Notes under the pieces: generated by a model | What the model was told of the DNA's origin: nothing | Seen by the model: the letters and a program-made list of their open reading frames with translations, nothing else | Database searches by the model: none | Program-made: the position numbers and the translations under genes | DNA from: Turbatrix aceti | Taxonomy: Eukaryota; Nematoda; Chromadorea; Rhabditida; Panagrolaimidae | NCBI GenBank assembly: GCA_963969345.1 | Contig: OZ017768.1 | Coordinates: forward strand, 10,146,193 to 10,210,192 | Direction of reading: 5' to 3' | Length of the DNA stretch: 64,000 nucleotides | In this document: positions 55,167 through 64,000 of the stretch, piece after piece | Layout of the letters: each line of letters begins with the position of its first letter | How positions within the stretch are numbered: the stretch's first letter is position 1

Positions 55167-56404
55167 ATGCCTGCGTTGTCACGTCAGTATCGACGAGAGA
55201 TCATCCGTGCAGCCTGGAATGGCGGGTGCGATGTCCTCAAAAGTGTTGTTCTTTCAAGTTTCGAGATGACGGAGACCTTTTCGTATTTTATGAGGGATGA
55301 CAGATCCCTCATATTCACATCCATCGATAACATAATGAAGGTGAATTTTATTTTTTGTTTACTTTGTTTGAAACACGTTTTTTTAGCTCCAATTGCAATA
55401 TCAAGTGATATACGCAGGGGATGAAGAGGAAATTGAATATGACATGTGGATATCTTTCCAGATCGAGGATGAAAATCAGTTATTCTGGATGGTGCCCTTC
55501 ATGTACAGTATTTTGTTTTTTAACTCACCACCTCCCGATGGCGTTTTGCAAAAACTTCTCAGCTGTAACAGTAAGTTTTGATTTTCCATCTGTTTTGTTA
55601 TCGTTTTTTTTAGAATTGGAAAAACTGGATCTGGATCGGTTAATGCCGTCGTGTTATTTGAGTAATACGTTCTGGAAAGTCGCTTCAATGGCATCCAAAG
55701 TCCATATGCGTTTCACAATGCTTCCATTGGCAAAGTTTGGAGCGTCGTCGAAGACGGACACTCTATCAATTGGTTTTCAAAAGGATATTAAAGTACCCTC
55801 GACAGACATTTTCGTGGTATGTTTTTTTTTATCACATTTCGATTATTGATTTAACAATTGTATTTTTTAGAAGTGCTTCAAAGCTCCGGCGTTGAACGTC
55901 CCACGTCTGTATTTTAGCAACTTTAACTGCATTTTCACCACGGCAGAATTTCTCTCGGGACTCAAAGAAGTCGACGCTCAGCTGGACAGAACTCGAAGCA
56001 TCGCGATCGTCATTTTCGATGTGCCTGAGGACGTCGAACTTTTGGGCTTGCTCACAAACTTTCGACGAATTGCACCCAATCTGGAGACCATCAGGCTGAG
56101 AATTATTGACTGCTTCGAGAATTCTGAGCAAATTCCGTCCTGGGCGGATATGAACAACTGGTATGCGGGCACAATTCAAAGCCTTCGTGATCATGCTCCA
56201 AGCAATGTCAAGATTGATATCACCTACGACTTGGAATGCCTGTTCGGTGTGACAGAAACTGATCAGCGTGCCATTTCTGAGGCGGGCTACAATGTTTGCC
56301 GTGTGCACAAAGGAGGCTGCTACTTTGTCAATTATGGCGAACATGGGACGCCTGATATTGAAGTTCTTTTGAATGTTTTGTTTTGTGACGAAGAAATTGA
56401 ATAA
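55167..56404 (+). CDS. Uncharacterised nematode family protein (family with 52339-53551), member 2
   Basis: Exons 55167-55340, 55387-55570, 55614-55816 and 55871-56404 give 364 residues, with the same exon boundaries as the gene at 52339. Shared blocks: MPALSR.YRREIIR, SSFEMTETF, LFWM.PF, FWKVA..ASKV, LDRTRSIAIV, LLG...NFRRIAPNLE.I and a C-terminal GTPDIEV. No signal peptide or TM. Function unknown; LRR-like pattern without a clear F-box. Confidence 0.72.
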
Positions 56405-56614
56405 CTTGAAAATAATGTATGTTTTATTTTTTTTGTCTTATTCGACCGTATAAAATAAATTCTTAAATAAATTACATAATGGTTTCAAAAATTTAACGAA
56501 TTTTTTGATTTAAAATTCTTTATTTTATATATCAAAAACATAAATCAATGTCAAAAACAATCGTAACACCATTAATTCCCGTGCATTCATAAGTAAAACC
56601 AAATCAACAATTGT

Positions 56615-57457
56615 CTACTTTTCGTCAAAAAATATCTGAAAGACGTCCATCTTGTGGAGGTGCTCCCAGCACTCGTGGAGCTTGACGTCCCGCGTGAAGG
56701 CGCCTCGCTTCTTGTTCCGTCTCACAAAGATGATCCTCTGCACCCGCATGTGGATGAGTGCCATCGCGCACGCGACGCAGGGCTCCATGGTCACGAGCGC
56801 GTCCGTTCCGTTGCCGTGGAAGATCTCGAGCTCGGGTTTGGTGACTGCCAGGCGGGAGAGCTCGTCTGCGGCTTCGTAGCACGCGTGCGTGAGTACAAAA
56901 GGACTATCTGAGATTTTCTCGACGATGGTCAGGTTCTTGCTCGGCGAGTGGATGACACAGCGACCATTTTCCGTGTCCTGGGCCATGACGAGGAGCTTTT
57001 GAGCGTAGAAATCCGCGAGATCGTCGCTGCCATCGAAGCCGAGAGCCAGAGCTTCATTTCTCTCGTTTTCGGTGAATCGAATCGGCCAAATTTTGGATGC
57101 CACGTCGTATTCTCTCCGAATGAGCGGAGGCTTACCGGGTACACGGCGTTGAACGACTTCGCCCTCACCAGGATGGTCGGCGAGAAATTTTTTTACTCCT
57201 GGAGGAACTTCGAAGCCAACGAGCACTTCTTTGTGTCCGCTGACCCGCATGAGATGGTGCAGGCATTCGGGCAGGTCGCCAGAAGCCTTGAGTACTGCGG
57301 AGATTAATTTTGGAGGAAGAGCTGTGACAACGTAAGCATCGACGGTCGGATAAGTCGAGTGCGGAGAAAAGTCGTGGTTGATGTAGCGGATTTCGTAGCT
57401 CACAGACGCCGTCGTGCCATCGTCAAGGCGACGTGCTTTGCGTGCCGGTGGGGGCAT
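56615..57457 (-). CDS. ADAT3: tRNA adenosine deaminase subunit ADAT3 (Tad3)
   Basis: A single exon encodes 280 residues; I chose the ATG MPPPARK at 57457. A TTCCAG acceptor lies 15 bp upstream, so a 5' UTR intron or trans-splice site is likely. The C-terminal CDA fold has LTHACYEAADELS (zinc His), MEPCVACAMALIHMRVQRIIF (two zinc Cys) and GAFTRDVKLHECWEHLHKMDVFQIF. In catalytic deaminases the His is followed by Ala-Glu; here it is HAC, with no proton-shuttling Glu, as expected for the inactive ADAT3 partner of ADAT2. The pair makes inosine at tRNA position 34. Confidence 0.88.
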   Translation of the reverse strand: MPPPARKARRLDDGTTASVSYEIRYINHDFSPHSTYPTVDAYVVTALPPKLISAVLKASGDLPECLHHLMRVSGHKEVLVGFEVPPGVKKFLADHPGEGEVVQRRVPGKPPLIRREYDVASKIWPIRFTENERNEALALGFDGSDDLADFYAQKLLVMAQDTENGRCVIHSPSKNLTIVEKISDSPFVLTHACYEAADELSRLAVTKPELEIFHGNGTDALVTMEPCVACAMALIHMRVQRIIFVRRNKKRGAFTRDVKLHECWEHLHKMDVFQIFFDEK

Positions 57458-57691
57458 GCCCGGTGGGTTCCTGGAATCAAAAAGTTTAAAAAAAATGGAT
57501 GAAAAACGCGACAGGACATCAAAAACGTGGACATAAAACGACTTTTTGGAAGTTTTGAGCAAGCTAGAAAAAAGTCGCGTCGGGAACCCTGTTTTTGTTG
57601 TTTTCGGTATAATTGCACGCACACTTCGATTACGATTTTTCGGGAAAAGGATATGAATGCTGTTCGTGTTAGTCGACTTCCGGAAGGCTAC

Positions 57692-58968
57692 TCAGGAAAT
57701 GTAGAATTCTTTCTCTTGCGCACTCGTTCTGAAAAAAAACTCAATGGTTTTCAAATTTACGTTTAGTATGTACGTATATGTATACCCGTATGCCCATGCT
57801 TTGTCAAACATGTCCAAAACATTTGACGTAAACCACCATGTTTCAAACAGAGCTGCTGCGTAGTAAAACAAAAGATATACACTAATTGGAATCGTTTTCC
57901 AAAAGAGTAGAAACTTTGAGTTTTTAAAAACACAAATTATTGCTGAAAATAACGGATACGTTGATAGTTTGGAAAAAAATGATTTTATGCGTTTCGATTG
58001 AAATATTTTATGCCTCCAGGAGTTGCAGACAACAAATGGAAGCACCATTACCATCATTAAGAGTTCCCGTGACGCGGTCATACAAACGTGGAAAAAATAA
58101 GTTTCGTACGATTCGGACGAGTTTTCGAATAAAAAATACAGTATTGAATTCAATACTGAATGCATCAGAGACATAATCGAAAATACTGCAATTTGAATCA
58201 AAAGTCTGTTTTCTGCGGTACGACGTTCGGTTGAAACGCTGATGTTTAGAACTTTGTTTTTACGACAACGACTGTAGAATCCGGTAGTTAAGCACAGGCC
58301 AGTGGCCAAAGCCGTCATCACAGTAACGATAATACTGGACGCAGTCGTAAGGTAATGCACGGCTTCAATTTCTTTGTTTAACGAACATTGTATTATTTCA
58401 AAATAACACGTGAACAGATGAGGAGCTGGAAGCCAGACAACAAACGGCAATATTAGACAAAGAACAATGGAAGCAGCAGTTGTATATTTGTTGAATATTC
58501 GGTCCACTTTTTGCCATTGAATAATGCCTTAAGGGTCCTTTTGATCGTTTTATTGACAAACAAATTATGTAATAACTTACCCGCAAATTTACTGTACGAC
58601 AAAACAAGATTTAAAGCAGTGATAGACAAATTTGCAACCATATTACACAGTCTTTGATGCCATTTGTACTGCTCGTTTGCAAATCGATCCATTAAAAGTT
58701 CAAAAACGTCGGTGATGATTTTAGTTATGCAACCAGCTATAAAAATGACGTAAAAAGGTGACCGGAATAAGCTATTTTTGGGGATCATAGCCTTGAGCAT
58801 GAAAACAACTACAAAAATGTAAACAATGGAGTTGTGAATTTTAATAAAAGTTTCCGAGTAAACACTGTAAAGCGATGCAATGAATTTATTGCGATCATGA
58901 AAATACAAGTGTTTTAAAATATCGATGCTGCTGACAGTTGTATTGGAATCCGGGTAAGAATTGTCCAT
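57692..58968 (-). CDS. Serpentine chemoreceptor (7TM), paralogue of the one at 10451
   Basis: Exons 58968-58581 and 58527-57692 give 407 residues. It shares with the receptor at 10451-11631 the start (M(D/N)NSY), RNKF, VFMLKAM(I/S)(P/S)KN, the intron after KFA, IFNKYTT and ENRLLIQIAVFSIM, and the C-terminal (I/F)E(T/S)WWFTS, with a longer tail of about 30 residues. Seven TM segments are visible. The two receptors are 47 kb apart, so the duplication is not tandem. Ligand unknown. Confidence 0.78.
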
Positions 58969-59349
58969 GGTTTTGGTGTTTGAGATGCTGAGTATTTGAA
59001 AAGAAGAATACGATAGAATATAGAACACAAAACAGATATATAAAAACAGAAAAACCTGGTTTTCGCTACATGGGAGAAAAACAACGCGCACAAAAATTGC
59101 AGGTGTCTCTGAATCTATTAATCTTTAGAATAGTTGATTATCAGGTCGTTCAATAAATTTTTATTAACTAAAAAAAGGTGACTTGTAAGCCGCAACTCAG
59201 AAAATATGTAAAATTTATTTTTCACAAATATGAAAAAATAACCCGAAGTAACATCATCGCAAGTTTCCAGTAGGCGACATAAAGAAATAAAATTAGTACA
59301 AAAATTGAGACTGGCAAGTCGACGAACAAGCCGAAAGCCCTAATAAAAA
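58969..59349. other. Intergenic, no gene
   Basis: Upstream of the chemoreceptor and downstream of the LAPTM-like stop. AT-rich, no further feature. Confidence 0.5.
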
Positions 59350-61064
59350 TCAAATAGTTGTTGGTCTCGACGTAAAACTGATCTTCATATACGCAGATTC
59401 ATCGGCGTACATCTGGCGACGATCGTTGAGTTTCTTGACATGGCGGTAGCCTCGGTAGAAAGGAAATAGGAACTGGAAGTAGACGCCGTATACAAAGGTG
59501 CTGAGGATGGCGAGGATGAATAAACACTGAGAAGGTGTCAATCGTTCTAAAAAAACGTATTCAGTGAAATTTTTTGGGGAACAAAACCTACCAATAGGAC
59601 TCGTAAAAACAAACAAATTGAAGCAGGAAAGAGCAAAAATGCCCCAAAGAAACATGAGCGTAAAACCGAATAACACTCTTGACAGAATCTGAAAAAAAAT
59701 TTTTTTAGACAAAGTCCAAAAATTTAGAAAAAAACGCACTTCAGCAACGAGAAACGGTATCATGAGAACGTCATTTTCTCGACGAAGTCCTTCGAGGTAG
59801 AAGAAGGCAAAAACAGTGAAGACGTACGTCACGACGGCTACGGCGACGAGGGACGGGGCGTGGAAGTAGAAGACGGAAAGCAGCAAACCGGTAGTCAGGT
59901 AACCCAGGAGAACAATGACCGAGAAGATTTTCAGACCAGTCTAAAAGTAGAAAAACTGTGCATTTATATAAAATTCTGTTGCATACATTTTGTTTTCAAA
60001 CATGCTTTTTATTATTTTCAATGATTTTAAAACCCAAACTAATTTTTCCGGTAATATTTAAAACATTTTTTGACAAAAAAATATAGTTCGCTAAGAAACT
60101 AATAACACTTCAAAATGTAGGAATAAATTATTCATAAGCTGCGATACACAAAAAAGTAAAAACTTCCGGCATATTTTTTTTGTCTTGCAGACTGAGCATT
60201 TGCTAAAATGTTTATTTAAAAAAAAACAGATGACGTTCCATCACTCGGATGGATCACTATTATGCTGCTTTCAATTTTTTTGTTAAATAATAATCCTCCC
60301 GTTTAAAAAACAGCTGTCTCTAATTTTTTGTCTGCAGTAAAAAAACACAAAGATTTACGTTCGGGGAGACAAATGACGCACAAACAGATCGTGTTACACA
60401 GAACTCTGGAAACTAACATAAATACATAAAACGAAGGAATAAAAAACAGTAATTTGTATACTTTTGATAAAAAAACAAAGGAAATAAAAAAATAGAAACG
60501 AAGTGTAGCAAAATTAACCCGTAAAACATGAGAAGAAAAAAAAAGTTCACTATCGTGTCACTCTCAGAAGGCCAAAGAAAGACGTTTTACTTGAAAGCAG
60601 TCATTTTTTGCAAATGAATAGATTAGTTGTACTTTGATATTTTTGGCAAGGATTACCCGAAGTGCGAAGATCTGGCAAAATTGCGGATGCTAAAATTATC
60701 CTGTTTGTTGTTTTTCAACAGTCGAAAAAATAGACAATGGGGTCAAGGAATATAAGTACATAATATCATTTACCGATAAAGATTTTATATAAAAATAAAA
60801 GATTCTACCGATCGAACAAAATTTTTATAGAAAAACTTGAAAAACTAGATTTTTTACAAACGAGTGCATTTTCGACACAATTTAATAAAAAATTTTACAA
60901 ACGCAAAAAATAACAGTGTGTACGAATTTAAAAAATTATTATAATACAATGCCGAGCAAAAGAATCATGGTCGATAAAAATAAGTATGTACTTACCAAGT
61001 AAGCAATGCATCCACAACACTTTTTGTTATCCAGGCTGTGAAAGGGGCTTCCTGTTGTCGACAT
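59350..61064 (-). CDS. Four-TM membrane protein of the LAPTM4 / nematode DUF7027-like type
   Basis: Exon 1 (61064-60996) encodes MSTTGSPFHSLDNKKCCGCIAYL; a 1,055-bp intron follows, then three short-intron exons from 59940 to 59350. TM1 is GLKIFSVIVLLGYLTTGLLL; TM2, TM3 and TM4 follow at LVAVAVVTYVFTVFAF, VLFGFTLMFLWGIFAL and CLFILAILSTFVYGVYF; the tail is basic. A CC.C cluster before TM1, ENDVLMIPF in the loop and FYRGYRHVKKLN after TM4 parallel LAPTM4 proteins of late endosomes/lysosomes, but the PPxY tail motifs of LAPTM4 are absent. Two of the introns (51 and 45 bp) are multiples of three without stops, so retention would keep the frame. Confidence 0.65.
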
Positions 61065-64000
61065 TTTGATTGGTTTTGCCCACAGCTAACAAGACGTCCG
61101 ACCTTCAACCTCGGGGGCACACCAGAGATTCGGGATTCAGCTTGCCTCTGACAAACCCTGAATTATAAAAAAAATGAGTAAAAGGCATAAAAAATGGAAA
61201 TCGCGGTTGATTTCCAAAAAAATCACAAAACACGGTTTTTGAGACAAAAAAAACACTAAAATAAAGAACGAACAAAATAATTCACAAGTTTACATGTAAT
61301 TTTTTACTCCTCAACAAACCCAAAAGTGGAAAAGGGTGCAAAGTTGGCTTGTCCATCCCCTCCGACGCACAACTTAGGGTAATGAAAGCCTCCAGGCTAG
61401 GAGGGCAGCTGTCCCTGTGTCGTTTTTGTCGTCATCATTCCCAACTTTGTAGTCGTTAGGAGCAGAAGGGAGGGCAGGGGGTCGAGATAGGCGCAAACAA
61501 AGGCGATGAAAGCTCACACACACAAACAGGATTGCTGAGGCTCTTCCTCTCTCCCAATCCGAGCGGGAGAAGGACGAGGGCCAGGACTAGGGAGTGAAGA
61601 AAAGGGGTTATGTTTTGCCGTTCGTTCTTCCTCGCATTTAATCGCGTCGCATCGCGTTGGCAGCTAATAAACAAGACAGAAACAAAGCATCGTATGCACG
61701 GGTACTTATTTTACGATGAATTAGTTCTAATAGCCTGAAGGATGAGGAGGAAGCAGGAGGGGAAGGAGTGGTCATCGGCACCTTAAAAAAATTGGTAAAC
61801 AAAAAAGTCTTCGCACAAAAAATATTTTTTTACAAAATAAAATTTTTATTTGGGTTTTATTATTTCTTGGTAAATTTAAAACAAATTTCAAAAAATTCTA
61901 AAGATAAAAATTTATTGTATTTGCAAATCTGTGCAAAAATCCGTGAAAAAGCGATGCGCGCTGCCAACTCTGCATCTGCAGCGCTGGCCGATATGCTTAT
62001 GTTAGTCACATCACACATTTATGTACACGTAAACAAACCACATCGTGGACGAGACCCCCGCCCGCCCCCTGTTTCATGAAGACAGACGGAGAAGCGGAAG
62101 CGGGAGAGAAAGTCTGGCGCACTAACAAGAGGTCATATATCTCGTTGATACATATATCTGTTATGTTGCGCTACATAGCTTAGAAACAAAGTGTTTTGTC
62201 AAAAACAATGAAGGACAATGATTGTATATAATTTACAACACGCATGAGGACCCTGCTCTGGGGTAAAAAGAAGAACAACATGTGATAAATTTGACATAAG
62301 TAAAGCACAAAGCACAATCGGAACTTGCAACGAAAAAATATTGAGGAGATCCAAAAATATGTAAAGGTTCTTTAACGAAAACAAATTCTCTTTTCGAGAC
62401 CGTAGAAATGATTTTGGCTGTCATTTACCTGAAATCAGCTTCACAACAAGCTTTTACAAATTTCAGAAGCAAATTTGTGAGAACGCATAAAACGCCTTCA
62501 ATAAAAGAAAATCGCCAGAGTAAAAGAAAACTCAAAACTGAAATTCAAAGCAAAAGATCAACAAAAAGAAAGGAAACGGGACACCACATATGGACTCAAG
62601 CTGACTGAGGAGCACAATTTGTAAAACGCGACCAGCCTCACACCCTTTTTCCCAAAAAGGATTCGAGTCCTGTCCCGTTCGTTGGTCGGTAATGGATCGA
62701 CGTGAGGGGTGACTCCAATGTTTACTTCTTTGCTCGGTCGCTTCCTATCAGCAGCCCAGAGTCTCTCTCCCCCCTTCCCATGGCCAGGTTCTTTTTGAGG
62801 AATGAAAAAAATGTACAAAAAAAATAATTTTTTGCATTTTTTTCGAAAGGAAAAAAAATGTTTTAGTTTCTGTTAGAAAGATCGGAGGTTTTTTATACTT
62901 TTTTGTATTCAAATACAAAGTTCTGAACCATGCGTCTAACTTTGTGCGTACGCCAAAAAAAAGAGCTAACTCCAAACACAATTTCTGCGCGGTTAATAAG
63001 ATTTTAGAACACCAGTCAAACATACCAAAAAAATGAACGTAGTTTTTGTTCCGAAAAAATGACAGTTTGAGAAAAGAAAACTGATTTAGACATTTTTTTG
63101 GAAATAAAAAAACTGTTTTTCATTGTAAAACGAATTTAAAAAATCGTTTTTCATTTTCCTAAATCGATTGAACATTCATTACGCATCGCTTTATCAAAAA
63201 ACACTGATGTGACACACGCGATTTTCTGTCAGGAAGTCAATTGGGTGAAAAGAAATACAATCCATGCGAAAAATTTGTGAATCATCGTGATAGTATTTAT
63301 TTACCGGGTAAATAAAACGAAGAAAGGCGGAGCAGTAATCAGAGCAAATGCAAAAAGGGCTCGATTCAGTAACAGAGACCAGCCCGATAGGTGTTGTGAT
63401 CGATTAATTGGCTCGTTTAGGGCTAACTAAGTGACTGGTATAGGAAGGGGATGGATGAGCAGATGTTCCCCGCTGCTTGATTTTTTTTGCGATCGAAAAA
63501 GAAAGAGACACGATTTTTTTCTTTTTTTCTTTGTAGCTTGTCTGGTTCTCGCTTTGTCACCTCGGTCTTTATAAATCTCCAAAGAAAGCTTGGAGGGGGG
63601 TTATTGTTGCGGTAAAAAAAAAACAGAGATGCAAATGATTGAAAAAACGAGATCGAAAATTGCATTAGAATTGCGGAAGCGTGCTTTTTTTTGTTGCCGA
63701 AAAACGATATTCATTTTTTAATTAAAATAAACACATTTTTTTAAATGCGTCATAAACACACAAAAAATCTAAATAAGAAAAAATTATTTTTTTTACAAAA
63801 AAATGTGCAAAAAAATGTAATGTGATATTATCCAAAAAAAATTTTTTCAAACTAAAAACTTTTTTCTATATGTATTTGTAAAAAATGCTTTTCCACGCAT
63901 TTTTTACATTAATAATGTACCGTAACCCTATTTATGACGCCAAAAAAATTAACTAAATAGTATGATAACAAGTTCATTTTCATTTACTGACAGACACATT
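61065..64000. other. Long AT-rich region without a recognised gene
   Basis: Nearly 3 kb with many A/T runs and only short, composition-driven open frames. The first part must contain the promoter of the LAPTM-like gene. I looked for tRNA T-loops, known domains and exon pairs and found none convincing. It may be a large first intron or regulatory region of a gene beyond the window. Confidence 0.5.

Noticed and set aside
57527..57766. Plus-strand open frame of 79 codons between ADAT3 and the chemoreceptor
   Set aside because: Overlaps the 5' UTR side of ADAT3 and the receptor 3' end on the other strand; no conserved feature.
62630..62680. Possible tRNA T-loop (GGATTCGAGTCC)
   Set aside because: The flanking five bases cannot form a T-stem and no acceptor or anticodon arm could be found.

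Overview
The window looks like nematode nuclear DNA. Introns are mostly 45-60 bp and end in TTTTCAG or TTTTTAG. Gene families include a ground-like (Grl) cuticle-type protein, ShKT repeat proteins, several divergent 7TM chemoreceptors and receptor guanylyl cyclases. Conserved eukaryotic genes (PPIL3, NAA38, RBX2/RNF7, RAD9, MALSU1, JTB, ADAT3, an ABCA transporter) confirm a metazoan. Non-coding DNA is very AT-rich with long A/T runs. The genus cannot be named from sequence alone.

Left part (1-13.4 kb): a near-perfect palindrome has 2,920-bp arms (1-2920 and 3473-6392, no indels seen) around a 552-bp spacer. The left arm is cut by the window edge. Each arm carries an F-box-like/LRR-like gene of unknown function, a gene for a secreted 8-cysteine defensin-like peptide, and the 3' half of a chemoreceptor gene. 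A third copy of the unit lies in direct orientation at 8155-10898. It is truncated at the other end but keeps the full chemoreceptor. The spacer is the 3' part of the gene at 12412-13368. A 5'-truncated phospholipase B-like gene sits at the edge of the third copy.

Middle part (13.8-38.9 kb): an M13 (neprilysin-like) secreted peptidase; two head-to-head receptor guanylyl cyclases with a hAT-type MITE between them and an almost identical catalytic segment; a chemoreceptor pair (27.1 and 37.3 kb, the second with a premature stop); a one-TM protein with seven Gly-linked repeats; and an ABCA-type full transporter with a MITE in one intron.

Right part (39-64 kb): an ShKT protein, RAD9, then a compact minus-strand block in which NAA38 lies inside the first intron of PPIL3 and the MALSU1 start overlaps the PPIL3 end. 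RBX2 is divergent from it. Then come a ground-like protein, JTB, another F-box-like family member, two members of a second unknown family with a decayed fragment and a 950-bp fold-back element between them, ADAT3, a chemoreceptor paralogous to the one at 10.5 kb, and an LAPTM4-like four-TM protein. The last 2.9 kb shows no recognisable gene.

Housekeeping genes are interleaved with fast-evolving environment-facing families (immune peptide, chemoreceptors, guanylyl cyclases, secreted peptidase), and the rearrangements concentrate in the latter. Exon boundaries were read by hand from splice signals, frame continuity and paralogue comparison.
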